Positions 34,251 through 44,296 of a stretch of 64,000 bases of DNA are shown piece by piece. Each line of letters opens with the position of its first letter. Positions within the stretch are counted from its first letter, which is position 1. The stretch comes from Isoetes taiwanensis (Eukaryota; Streptophyta; Lycopodiopsida; Isoetales; Isoetaceae). The notes beneath the pieces were generated by a model. It searched no databases. It was given only the letters and a program-made list of their open reading frames with translations, and was not told the DNA's origin. The translations under genes and the position numbers were made by a program. The stretch spans positions 248,001 through 312,000 of the forward strand of contig JAJEKV010000195.1 of NCBI GenBank assembly GCA_021234155.1, read 5' to 3'.

Positions 34251-35808
34251 TGTGACGCTCCCTGAATATATACGACCCCCGGTCGTATACATACGGGGAC
34301 TTTCCCCTCCCATGGCGACCATCTCGCCACGAGCAGGGCCCTCCATCTAACCCGGGCCGTCTACATAGAGATGCTCAGGTGAAGGACACGGAGGGGTCAT
34401 TCGGCCCACGCCTTCGATGGGCGCCTACGTCGCGGAAGCATGAATACAAGGTTAGCATACAACTTAAATCACATATAAATAACCACCACGAGGGATGGCA
34501 CATCCATCCAAGTACCAACGGCAAGAATATGCATCTAAGCTAAGAAAACACCCAAAACCCCAGTTCTACCCCGGCTCAGACTCTAGTGAGGAGCGACTGA
34601 CGGCTGGGTCTCAGGAGATCAGCAGACCGAGTCTTGGCATGGCGTTGGCTGGCATAGAACATCAGCTAGGGTTGTCCACTCCATCCGCCCCTCCTGTGCA
34701 CACTTTGCAGATAGGTCGATGCACGCTATGGCTTCGTTATAGCCTTCCGGAGACGCAGACTCAAGGTATGAGCCTACTCCAGGTTCATGACACCTGGTCC
34801 GATGAGGCAGGTCGGGGAAGCGTCCCCTTCCAGGATCACAGTGGTTCCATGGGTGAGCTAGAGGACACGTGCCGCGTCAGCGACCCCCGCATCCGTACCC
34901 GACTTACTCACCCTAAATCTACTCAAAGTGCATGGTGCCCGATACGGGTCACACCACTACACCCAGGGAGTGTCAGACCCATACCCGGCCCTCCACCTGA
35001 CCGGCTATCAGGCCTAGCCCACTGTAGGAGTCTCAGGAGCCTTTTATGCTCGTGCAAGACCCCACCCCCTACTTCACCACTGTGTCCTTTGTCTGGTGCT
35101 AAGCCAGACCATAGCGTCTATGACCCGGTGGGCTCTTGTGCACAGGCCGAAACTAGTAGGGTATTAACGGAAGTACTAGGAGCATTCTATACTCAAGCTC
35201 AGAGGCCTCTACCCCCCTTTTAATCCATGTTTACTGGAACTACTAAACTAACTCATAGAGACATCGACCATCCCATAACAGAGCATCTATTCCTAATTAC
35301 CAAAGAAGGTTTAATCTCAACCAAAACTAGCCAGAAAAGAATACTAGAGTATTATTCTAGAATTTGCAAGTTAAACTACCACTAACCAGAGTTTCGGCTG
35401 GACCCGTTGTCAAGGGGTGCTTCCATAGTGCTGAACTGGGGTAGCAGCGACAGGTAGAGGGTGTCTTGGCGATTTGGAGATGTTCAGCAACTGTGCTCTG
35501 AGCGCTCAGCTGCTCCTTGGTGTTGGCTGGGTCGAAATTGGGGTACAGATGGGGGTGGCGCTGCCTTTGGTGGCTCAGTTTAGAAACCCCCATGCTGGCC
35601 ACTCAGGTTATGCCAAATGGTGCCTTCCCACCATTAGGTGACTTAATAGCAAGTATTTAGATAGTTATCCTTTATAATTAATTTAACATAGCTAATTAAA
35701 TCCCTTGTGGCCAACCCCCTAGGTTATCATACCCCAGGTGGCGTATCTATACCGAGTGACGTGTCAATATATTTATACGTACACCGTATAAATACTTGGA
35801 ACGTCACA
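34251..35808 (-). repeat. Gypsy A 3' LTR
   Basis: 1558 bp. On the minus strand it starts TGTGACGTTCC and ends GGGAGCGTCACA. It has a bZIP-type TGACGTGTC (plus strand) near 35758, TATA-like sequences (GTATTTATAC, CGTATAAATA) near its start, and a perfect hairpin ATACGACC-CC-GGTCGTAT near its end. The plus-strand open frame at 34495-35223 is antisense to the LTR and is not called a gene. Confidence 0.95.
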
Positions 35809-35822
35809 TTCTCCCCTCCTTA
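35809..35822 (-). other. Gypsy A polypurine tract
   Basis: TAAGGAGGGGAGAA on the minus strand, immediately before the LTR start TGTGACG. Confidence 0.9.
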
Positions 35823-36412
35823 GAATTAATGCTGTCCTCAGCATTGGGGTTAGTTAGGAATGAAGAAAGAAATACATTATGGAGGAAGGTAATTCCTTAT
35901 TTTTGCAAAAGTAATACATATATTCAAAAGCTTAAAGTTTGCAAAACAATTCAAGCACCGTGGTGCATTCGACATGATTATGATAATCAAAAAGTTCAAG
36001 AACAGAAGTCCAATACTGACATCAGTGGACACACAAACAAAACATGTAGACAAAAATAAAACTGAAGAGTTCGGGTCATCAGTAACCCTCTAGCAGGGGC
36101 AGGGCACGCACTGCTTACTGGCCTGTACATGTCAGTATATCAGTATGTATGATGAAATTGTGGTTGAAGGGACCACCCCCTTTATAGCAATAAAAAGGAA
36201 ATCCTATCTATCAGGGAACCTGTTATGTCTATGGGTTGCAGTTCATTGCAGCATAGGGAATGGGCAAGTTCCCATTATAGCCGAAAAGAACGCGGCCTAC
36301 CAACTATATGCTCTAGAACAAGTCGTGGTGAGGTCAACATTGAGAGTACACCACGTTCTAGAGAACACAAGGTGATCTCATCATCGGCGATTTATTATTA
36401 TTTACGATGCAT

Positions 36413-37552
36413 CTACCCGTCTAGGGCGCTACCCCGTGCAATCGAGCTTCTAAGCTTACCGCCGGTTGCGGGGTTGATAGCATCGTTGATGGTGCGGCCT
36501 TGAGATTGGCGCATGAAATCCGGATAATGCTTGTCAAGGTCTATCTTCATCACCCACGTAGCATCCTCAACTGGTAAGTGTTTCCACTTAACTAAGTATT
36601 GCAACATTTGAGTCCTTCTGGTTTGTTTGTAAGCTCGATCAAGAAGAGCTTCAGGCACTATTTCGAGTTGCTCTTCTGTCATTTCTAGGAGGGTTGGGGT
36701 ATCCAAAACCTCCTCTGGATCAGGGGTATGTTGCTTCAGAAGACTCACATGAAAGACCTTGTGGATCTTCAAGCGGGGCGGCAATTCCAATCGATATGCC
36801 TGCTCTCCAACGCGCTCAATAATCTTGAACGGTCCAGCCCATCTAGGGGCCAACTTTTTACAGTTGCCAATCTTAAGCTTGGCTTGCTTCACTTTAATCT
36901 TAAGCCAAACTGATTCGCCCACCTGGAAAACACGTGGGGTTCTGTGCTTGTCGGCTACACTCTTCTGACGACTGCGTGCAGCTAATAAGTAGCCACGAAC
37001 TTCTTCGACCAGAGCTTGCATCTCCAGGAGGAGTTTTTGAGAAACTTCCACCTTAGAAACGGGGTTATGCCAAGTGTCTGGAGTAAGACATTGGTAGCCA
37101 TAGTTTATCATAAAGGGAGACATCCTGGAAGACTCCTGTTTCATGTTGTTATAGGCAAACTCGACCAGATAAATATAGTCAGCCCATTGTGATTGCTTAC
37201 TCCATACATAACTTCTTAGCATATCCTCTATAATGCGATTGGTACATTCTGTCTGACCATCCGTTTGAGGATGATATGCTGTACTCATAGCAAGCTTGGT
37301 CTGAATGGTGGCAAAGAGATCTTTCCAGAATGCACTTACAAATTTGGGATCCCTATCCGACACAATTACTCGTGGCATTCCGTGTAATCTGAAGATCTCC
37401 TTGGCAAATAGCAGAGCAGTATCAAAGGCTGTATCCGTGGTACGACATGGCAAGAAATGAGCCATCTTTGACAATTTGTCGACCACAACCATCAAGGCAT
37501 CAAACCCCCGGAGAGTTCTTGGAAGGCCCACAATGAAATCCATGGTTATCAC
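36413..37552 (-). pseudogene. Gypsy A integrase core with C-terminal chromodomain
   Basis: The integrase inserts the element DNA. This frame holds the catalytic DDE triad: Asp in MITMDFIVGLP, Asp in VSDRDPKFVS and Glu in QTDGQTECTNR. A GPF-type segment (APRWAGPFKIIERVG) and a chromodomain at about residues 295-348 follow (LLDRAYKQTRR, LQYLVKWKHLPVEDATWV). Such chromodomains define chromoviruses and, in studied members, bind modified H3 tails to steer integration. The frame begins just after a nonsense codon (TGG to TGA in NAKW-EVITMDF, near 37553-37555) that cuts the integrase from its zinc finger. Confidence 0.93.
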
Positions 37553-37555
37553 TTC

Positions 37556-38587
37556 TCATTTGGCGTTGGGCACATCCAAGTGTTGCAACTCGCCTGGAAT
37601 CCTTAACTGCTCAGCTTTCGTTTGCTGACACACCTGACACTGCTTAATGTAGCTGGCGATGTCCTTTTTTATAGAAGGCCAAAAATAGCTGGATCGAATC
37701 TTAAAGTAGGTCTTCATAAAACCTGCGTGTCCGGCTATAGGGCTATTGTGTGTGTCATGAAGAATGAGCTTCCGTACTCCTGAAGTTTCAGGTACACACA
37801 ACTTATCCTTGTAATATAATAAGTTGCCCTCTTTCTTATACGCACGAAAGGCTTCGCGCTCCCTATCCGTGCGAGCTTCCTTAGCCAAACTATCCCAAAT
37901 GGCATGGAACTCCGGATCTGTGGCCAAGGTCTGCTCTATCTGCTTCCCAAACTCACTGGTGAGTGTAGAAATGGCATTACAATGGGTTCGGGTCACCAAA
38001 GGATGGCGTGACAATGCGTCCACAACCACATTGTGCTTGGCAGGCTTATACATAATCTCAAAATCATATTCTTCCAAAAATTCCATCCATCTTCTCTGAC
38101 GGAGGTTGAGATTCGGCTGGGTGGATAAATAACGGAGACTTTGATGATCGGTATCCAACTGGAATCTTCTACCAAGAAGGTAGTGTCTCCATATCCGTAG
38201 AGCACGGACAACGGCCAACAATTCCTGATTATGGGTAGGATATCGCTGCTCTGTTTCATTCATTTTCTTTGAGTCATAGGCAATAACCCTCCCCTCCTGC
38301 ATTAGGACTCCCCCGGTGGCAATCTTGCTGGCATCCGTCGCCACCAGTTTATCCTGGTCAGGATCGGACAATGTGAGAACTGGTGCCGATGTTAAGGCAT
38401 CCTTCAGCTGCTGGAAACTTTCCTGAACTTTTGTCTTCCAGTGCTCCATCCAATCTCTCACCTTCTCTTGCTTTGTGAGATTTGTAAGAGGGGCTGCAAT
38501 CTTCGCAAAATCCCTTACAAATTTTCGATAATATCCTGCTAATCCCAATAAACTCCGAACTTCTAAACATTCCACTGAATAGGCCAT
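37556..38587 (-). pseudogene. Gypsy A RNase H and integrase zinc finger
   Basis: The frame starts in the RT connection ([17 protein letters not shown]) and covers RNase H, with Asp in LVATDASKIATGGVL, Glu in NETEQRYPTHNQELLAVV, Asp in LDTDHQSLRYL and Asp in NVVVDALSRH. It then has the integrase HHCC finger (HDTHNSPIAGHAGFMKT...CQVCQQTK). It ends at the nonsense codon that separates it from the integrase core. A frameshift near 38600 separates it from the RT upstream. Confidence 0.93.
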
Positions 38588-38882
38588 TCTCTTCGGCCTC
38601 TATCTTTCTGGTCTCAGAGCAATTCCCTCTGCCGAAAATGATATGGCCCAAATAATCGACCTTCGGAGTGGCAAACTTGCACTTAGAGAACTTAGCATAG
38701 AGCTGATGACGCCTTAGCTTTTGGAGGGCTAATCTAAGATGTTTCTCATGCTCCTCGAGGGTCTTACTATAAATGAGAATGTCGTCGAAGAAAATAACAA
38801 CAAAATCATCCAAGTATTGTCGGAAGACATCATTCATTAGTCGCATGAACGTTGCTGGGGCATTAGTTAATCCAAAAGGCAT
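38358..38882 (-). pseudogene. Gypsy A reverse transcriptase, palm to thumb
   Basis: Begins [20 protein letters not shown] and contains the catalytic FFDDILIYS, then [22 protein letters not shown]. After that a frameshift (near 38600-38640) garbles KIEAMxxWP. Upstream, a second frameshift near 38913 (HKSA, then AAGCACTAGG where GCCTTC-type codons are expected) separates it from motif A in the preceding frame. Confidence 0.93.
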
Positions 38883-38907
38883 AATCAGAAATTCATAATG
38901 CCCATAC

Positions 38908-40056
38908 CTAGTGCTTGGCGGATTTATGGATGTCCTCCTCTTTGATCCTTATCTGATGGTATCCGGAGCGTAGATCAATCTTTGAGAAATACTTAGCCCC
39001 TTGCAACTGATCCATTAGGTCATCGGCTCGAGGCAAAGCATAGTGATTCTTGATGGTATGCTTGTTGAGTTGCCGGTAATCAATACACATCCTCGGCGAG
39101 CCGTCCTTTTTCTTAACGAAGAGAATAGGAGCGCCAAAAGGCGAAACACTAGGTCGGATGAAACCTAGGTTTAGTAGCTCCTGAAGTTGCTTCTTAAGTT
39201 CTACCAATTCTGGAGGACTCATACGGTACGGGGCCTTGCTGGTAGGCTTGGTACCCGGCTCTAAAGCTATTTCACATTCCACCCCTCTAAAAGGAGGGAG
39301 CTTCCGAATCTCATCTGGGAAAAGGTCACGAAATTCCCGGAGAAGGTGAGCAATCCCCTCTGGCAAAGTATCGATTACTTGCTTCTGTTTAGCATCTGAC
39401 TCTATGGACGCAAGGCTGATGATGCAAAGGAGCTTTTCCTTGCGTATAGCTTTATCTAACTGCCCGATGGAGATAGACTGCATGATAGGGTTGAATGGTT
39501 CACCTTTGATAGTGACGCGGGCTCCATTAGCTGCGTTGAAGGTAACTTCCCTCTTCTCGCAGTCTATGTTGGCTTTTGCAGATGCCAAGAATTCCATACC
39601 AACAATGAGGTCGTATTTGCCAATATCCATCAACTCGGCACCCAAAGCAACTGGTGCACCTGGCAACTGCATCTTAAGGTTGATGCGGCGGCCATGAGTA
39701 TGCCTGACCTTACCACTGGCTAGAGTAACAGGCCTCGGTCGGGATCTTAATGTTTCAAGCTGTAAGACCTGGGCCATCCTAGGGGAAGCAAAATTATGTG
39801 TACTTCCCGTATCCATAAGAATCACAAAAGGCTTACTGTCTACTTGACCTATAGTGGAAATGACAGCAGGCTGACTTTCAGCATTGCCGGTTTCTATAGC
39901 TGCAAGGATATGAGACGCACCGTGAATATACTCGGGAGCCTCGTCTTCGACAGGTAAGGTCGACTCCAGATGAGGTCGGCCATAGCCAGCTGGGCAGTCT
40001 GCGTAACATAAGGACAATTGTGCATAAAGTGCCCAGGTCGCATACACCTGTAACAT
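38908..40056 (-). pseudogene. Gypsy A protease and N-terminal reverse transcriptase
   Basis: The aspartic protease active site is [14 protein letters not shown]. The RT start follows, with [58 protein letters not shown] and motif [15 protein letters not shown]. It lies in the -1 frame relative to gag and overlaps it by about 160 bases (39894-40056). This is either a retrovirus-style frameshift or another mutation; many plant chromoviruses have one gag-pol frame. It ends at the frameshift near 38913. Confidence 0.92.
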
Positions 40057-41189
40057 GCCTTATCCCGGCGGAGCTGTTCTCGGGCCTCCTTAGGAATAGA
40101 CTGTAAGAGGTTTCGTACTTCCTTGCCGACATTGCTCTGTTTATCAGCCGTGCTGAAAGTAACTTTCTTTTCCGGCCGGCTATACGAGTTCTGCTGAGAG
40201 GGGCCCGGACTTGGCGAACGGGGTTTGTATGGTGTGGATGGCCGGGGCTGCAAGTAAGGACCAGGACGCGGATACTGGTTTCTTGGTGTGTCCTCCTCGA
40301 GGCTCAATGCCTTAGCCTCAGCCTCCGCAACTGATTTTGGGTCTATGGCTTTAACCATCCGTTTAATTGATGGGGCCAACCCTTCAATATAACCCTCTAC
40401 GGCTCTCTTTTCGTTCATACTTGGTACATACAGCCTCAAGCGCATAAACTCATCAGTGTAAGCCTGAACCGTCATACCCTTCTGCTCCAACCTATAAAAG
40501 GTCTGAATCTGCTGGCATTTGTGCGCACGAGGCACATAATGCGACTTGAATGCCTTGGCAAACTTCCTGAAGTTGCATCTGCTCCTGTCCAGATGCTTAG
40601 CCCTGGCATAACCCTTCCACCAAATACGGGCAACTCCTGTGAGGTTGGTAGTGGCAACCTTTCCTGTATCCTTTTCCGTCATGCCATAGGACTTCCCGAA
40701 CTCCTTCATTTCGTCCAACCAGGACTCTGCATTCAGTCCGCCTCTGGATTTCCCATCAAACTGGGCCAATTTCCTATTCTTCCATATGCTAGTTATGGCG
40801 GTATCAACCGTCTTACGGTACTCCTTATCCCGGCGCTTTGCATGGTCACCAGCTGATACCAATGAACCAGAAGACACCGAAGTGGTTGAGCGTGAGGAAG
40901 TGGCGCTATCCTTAGAGGAACTTCGGTGACGCTTAGCATGAGGCCTCCTCGGTGCAGGTACAGGACTGGCTCCAGGGGGAGATGGCTGTTGTGCAGGTGG
41001 ACTCGGTGGTAGCGGAGGTAACTCCGGTCCGTCTTCCTGGGTTTGTTGCGGTGGGTTGGCATGCAATACATAGGCCTGTAACTCGCCGAGTTGCCTTTTC
41101 ATTAACATCAGTTCCTGTTCAGGTGTCAGCCTACTGGCGTTGGAGGGTGTCTGCCAGGCGGCGTTACGGGCACCGTCTAAATCGAGCAT
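39894..41189 (-). CDS. Gypsy A Gag (capsid-nucleocapsid)
   Basis: The structural protein of the cytoplasmic particle. I chose the ATG at 41189 ([12 protein letters not shown]), giving 431 residues; an upstream in-frame ATG exists at 41219. Order: a coiled-coil-like start ([20 protein letters not shown]), a Pro/Ser-rich linker, the retrotransposon gag domain ([47 protein letters not shown]), a basic linker and a CX2CX4HX4C knuckle [14 protein letters not shown] at about residues 379-392. The frame is open throughout, unlike pol. Upstream is an AT-rich gap to ORF D. Confidence 0.93.
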   Translation of the reverse strand: MLDLDGARNAAWQTPSNASRLTPEQELMLMKRQLGELQAYVLHANPPQQTQEDGPELPPLPPSPPAQQPSPPGASPVPAPRRPHAKRHRSSSKDSATSSRSTTSVSSGSLVSAGDHAKRRDKEYRKTVDTAITSIWKNRKLAQFDGKSRGGLNAESWLDEMKEFGKSYGMTEKDTGKVATTNLTGVARIWWKGYARAKHLDRSRCNFRKFAKAFKSHYVPRAHKCQQIQTFYRLEQKGMTVQAYTDEFMRLRLYVPSMNEKRAVEGYIEGLAPSIKRMVKAIDPKSVAEAEAKALSLEEDTPRNQYPRPGPYLQPRPSTPYKPRSPSPGPSQQNSYSRPEKKVTFSTADKQSNVGKEVRNLLQSIPKEAREQLRRDKACYRCMRPGHFMHNCPYVTQTAQLAMADLIWSRPYLSKTRLPSIFTVRLISLQL

Positions 41190-41389
41190 GGAAAAGGTAT
41201 AAGCATATTTATAACACATAAATTCTTACAAATTTTATCATGTCGAACAAAGGGTAGAGACAGAACATAAGGGGAATTTATTATTATAAGAGGAAAAACT
41301 TTTCTATTACAGTTTCACACCAAAAGCTGATACAGGAGTATTACACAAAGACAAACAGCATAAAAAAAACGAAACTGGGAAGATCCGGC

Positions 41390-41847
41390 CTAGGGGTTCG
41401 CAAAGGGGTACAGGATTGAATAGCGAACACTCTCACGCACAGCCCTAACGAGCTTGTAGTGTGCCCAGGCTTGGACAATGACTGGTTGATATTCCCACGT
41501 TGGGCTAATAATAAGGAGGTTGAAAAGCCTCCTCAAAGCATAGAAGAGTTGCCACAGGTGGTCGTTAGCGTCCTCGAAGGCTTCGTGCCTGGTCATGCTC
41601 CAATAGTCCCACGTACGGCACAGAGTTTTCTTCAGATCCTCAAAAGCTCTGTCCCTGAGGATATTGACTATCTCCATTCCTTTGGCTGGATCATAGGGTT
41701 CTCCTGGTGGCGGGGGTTCCATTTCATACCCTTCATCCCATTCTGGATATTCTCCATATCTTTGGCCATAGTCCTGTTCGGGCGGCCCTGGATCCTCCCT
41801 CCGGATCATGTCTGTAATCCTCTCCTCATATTCCCAAAGAGTCTCTT
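41390..41847 (-). CDS. Gypsy A accessory ORF D (unknown; probable 3' exon)
   Basis: No family recognised. The ATG frame (41809-41390, 139 residues) has an acidic, Pro-rich N-terminus (EYPEWDEGYEMEPPPPGEPY) and a helical C-terminal half rich in Trp and Leu (WQLFYALRRLFNLLI, VQAWAHYKLVRAV). The frame is open upstream of the ATG (TLWEYEERITDMIRRED) to a good 3' splice site, pyrimidines then TTGCAG at 41853-41848. It may therefore be the last exon of a spliced transcript. The donor is not identified. It lies between ORF C and gag, on the same strand as the element. Confidence 0.55.
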
Positions 41848-42079
41848 CTGCAAGACAGTGGAAATAAATGTAGAGGGTTGCATAGTTTCATTATAGTCTA
41901 AACTCTAATAATTAGAAGAAGACATCATGGAAAAGAACAATTCTCAATTGTATTCATCAAGACAGTAATCACAATTGATGAGAAAAGGGGTATATTATAT
42001 TATAAAATGACTAAAGAATTTGCTACTAAACCAAAATTTTTACAATCATACACAATACAAAAATGCGTAGTACAATTAT

Positions 42080-43480
42080 TTAGGAACTAGGTCCTCCCTC
42101 TTCATTCGTAGGCCTAGGAGGTGGTGGCGGCGGTCGGTGTCGCAGCAGAGTCACCCCGGGGTCTACTGTGGCAGCCGCAATAGATGCAACCTCTGGTGGA
42201 TAGGCAACAGCCAATGGGGCTGCCGTAAGGAGCTTCATGCTCATCTAGGGTGCAATAGCTTGGCCTAAGGCCGTCAGGGCGAGATCCCGTCGCACGAGTA
42301 CATAAGTAAACGTACGATAGGGAAGCTTCTTATGCCCGGCCAATGTGGAGAGAGCATGGAGGGTCCACCATGAAGCTTCAGCCTCCGGTCCTAGATCCCG
42401 GGCTATAAAGAGAACTTGGCCCTGCCGAAAAGCTGATAAGAAGAAGCGGGTAAGGTGGTTTCCCAATACCTTCCCTTGTGGGGTCTCCGATGTGGCCACT
42501 TCCTTATCCAAATCCATAGGGACTTCTTCTTCCTTAAGTTCTTGTTGCTCCTCCTTCACATGAGCAGGATTATGATATAAATCCTCTCCCTCGTCATCTG
42601 ACCCGGAGGGAACCTCAACCATATTGATATTTGGGACGTGAGGTCCCATAGCCATGAAGGCATCTGGTGAAGGCTGAGAGGCCGGCTCCTGCATCACCAG
42701 CTCCCAAAGACGTAGTAGAGTCTCAGCCGGCTCTATGGTCTCTTGGCGGAACTGGAGCAGCTGCTGCACCTCCGGAGGTAGCTCAATAGAAGTGAAGTCA
42801 ATGAAGTCGTCCATACAATACTCCGCAAGCTCATAAAGCACATGGTCTTTACGCTTGCGTCTAAATCCGGCCACCATGTGATAAGTCCAGATAATATCAT
42901 CCAAGAGAAGATATTCTTGCCCTTGGTGATAAATAACTGGAAGGGCATCCAGCCCTGACAAGCCTACAGCTTGCTCACGGCGCGGTGGCAGCTCTTCCGC
43001 CAGCTGCTTCCAACGGGCGAAGTCGCCCATGCCTATGTGTTCGTCTTCCCCCTCCTCGGAAGACTCAGGCAGTTTGCCTTTCTCTACAGGCAAGGTCTCA
43101 TCCTCGACGTATTGATCCATGAGGATGGCTAGGGCGAAGGCAACCTCAAGATATTGTCGCCCCTGATGCTGCACAACGGGCAGGTGTTTGCCCCATCGGA
43201 GCTTCCCCTTCAGCACATCATATGCATGGGTATCTCCCCCTAACATCTCCCGGACTACCTCCCGCTCCAGATACAGTTGGGGAGGATCCCCAAGAGGAAT
43301 ACACAGAGGGAGCATCTCCTCCATGTAGAAGTCTAGAAATCCGGCATAATCTGGATGCTGCTGCATGTTGGTAATGAGATCTAGGCGCTGGCATAGCAAG
43401 GGCCGCAGCTGGTCGAAGGCCACTTGCGGATCCCAGTGCTCTCCGTCTTTGTACCATGCAAGCAAGTCGGTGGCTGCCAT
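42080..43480 (-). CDS. Gypsy A accessory ORF C (unknown, large acidic protein)
   Basis: Starts at ATG 43480 (MAATDLLAWYKDGEHWD). After 411 codons there is a TAG at 42247-42245. The same frame continues at once with MSMKLLTAAPLAVAYPPEVAS and runs 54 more codons to TAA at 42080, so the TAG is a mutation or a readthrough site. No known domain. Visible are two related motifs, LPVVQHQGRQYLEVAFALAI and ALPVIYHQGQEYLLLDDIIW, a basic patch GFRRKRKDH (possible nuclear signal), and an acidic stretch (SGSDDEGEDLY, KEEQQELKEEEVPMDLDKE). It lies downstream of the H3 ORF with its own AT-rich upstream region. Confidence 0.7.
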
Positions 43481-43567
43481 GGCGCTGGAAGGGAGGAGAG
43501 AGGAAGAGAAACAAATCTAACAATTGAAATGAACTTTTTAAAGTTCTTTTAACTCCTTTTATTTAGG

Positions 43568-43579
43568 CTGACGTCAGCA
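43568..43579 (-). promoter_or_regulatory. CRE/bZIP palindrome upstream of ORF C
   Basis: GCTGACGTCAGC, a perfect 12-bp palindrome with the bZIP core TGACGTCA. On the minus strand it is followed by TATA-like CTAAATAAAAGG, with the ORF C ATG about 90 bases from the palindrome. This suggests an internal promoter. A candidate poly(A) signal for the H3 ORF (AATAAA) lies near 43637. Confidence 0.45.
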
Positions 43580-43684
43580 TTTTTTTCATATTTAATACAA
43601 AGTAAATAAGTTTTTAATACAAAATAAAAAGTTTTTATTAAATACCAAAGAAAATATTTACAATGAGGAGCCCAGCAAAATATG

Positions 43685-44296
43685 CTAAGGATGCTCCCCC
43701 CGAATCCTACGGGCGGGGGCTAAATCCTTAGGCATTATGGTTACCCTCTTTGCGTGGATCGCGCAAAGATTGGCATCCCCAAAAAGTGCCACCAGGTAAG
43801 CCTCCGCAGCCTCTTGAAGTGCCAAAATGGCAAAGGTCTGGAAGCGGAGATCGGTCTTGAACTCCTGGGCAATCTCCCGGACCAACCTCTGGAAGGGAAG
43901 CTTCCGTATCAGAAGCTGGGTGGACTTCTGAAACTTGCGGATTTCCCCCAAGGCCACGGTACCGGGGCGGTACCGATGGGGCTTCCTTTGTGGGGCGGGT
44001 TTTGTAGGCGGCCCCTTCGGTGCTGGCACCGTCTTGGCCCCAACAGCCGGTCGGGAGTTATCCACCCGCTGCTGTCTCCGACTGGAGCTGGTATTCTTGC
44101 CAAAAGCTCCGACAGTCTTTAATTTATCCTTGTATTGACTGCCGGATTTTCGAGCCACGGCCTTCTTACGGTGCTTAATGGTCGTGTGCTCGGTGGGTAT
44201 TGGTCCGGGCCCACTCCCGGATGCTCCTGCACCCTGCTGGTTCAGCTGGTCCTGCCGAGCCCTCTCCTCCTGTTCAAGCTTCTTGAACCTGAGCAA
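43685..44296 (-). CDS. Histone H3-like protein encoded by gypsy A
   Basis: The last ~99 of 203 codons are a histone H3 core: [18 protein letters not shown] (aN, residue 105 on), [20 protein letters not shown] (a1), KTDLRF (loop 1), [15 protein letters not shown] (a2), [16 protein letters not shown] and RRIRGE (a3). About four fifths of positions match canonical plant H3 by eye. Loop 1 lacks the CENH3-type insertion. Changes include ALR to ALG, EDTN to GDAN and IQLARR to LAPARR (a proline in a3). The ~104-residue tail is not an H3 tail but contains VARKSG (ARKS, as around H3 K9/K27) and many Lys, Arg, Pro. No ATG opens the frame: the listed start is TTG. It overlaps ORF A in the +1 frame, so it is probably made as an ORF A fusion. 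Confidence 0.9.
   Translation of the reverse strand: MLRFKKLEQEERARQDQLNQQGAGASGSGPGPIPTEHTTIKHRKKAVARKSGSQYKDKLKTVGAFGKNTSSSRRQQRVDNSRPAVGAKTVPAPKGPPTKPAPQRKPHRYRPGTVALGEIRKFQKSTQLLIRKLPFQRLVREIAQEFKTDLRFQTFAILALQEAAEAYLVALFGDANLCAIHAKRVTIMPKDLAPARRIRGEHP

Noticed and set aside
34495-35223. 242-codon plus-strand frame in the gypsy A 3' LTR, partly repeated in the 5' LTR
   Set aside because: It is antisense to the element, lies wholly within the LTR and is frameshifted in the other LTR by a 13-bp insertion. Presence in both LTRs follows from LTR duplication, not selection.
43685-44296. Interpretation of the H3 frame as CENH3
   Set aside because: Loop 1 reads FKTDLRFQ with canonical H3 length and the a1/a2 helices match ordinary H3. 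The divergent tail alone does not make it a centromeric variant.
43685-44296. Interpretation of the H3 frame as an independent host histone retrocopy inside the element
   Set aside because: There is no poly(A) tail or flanking duplication around it. It overlaps ORF A, is in element sense and has a long non-H3 tail. Not fully excluded.
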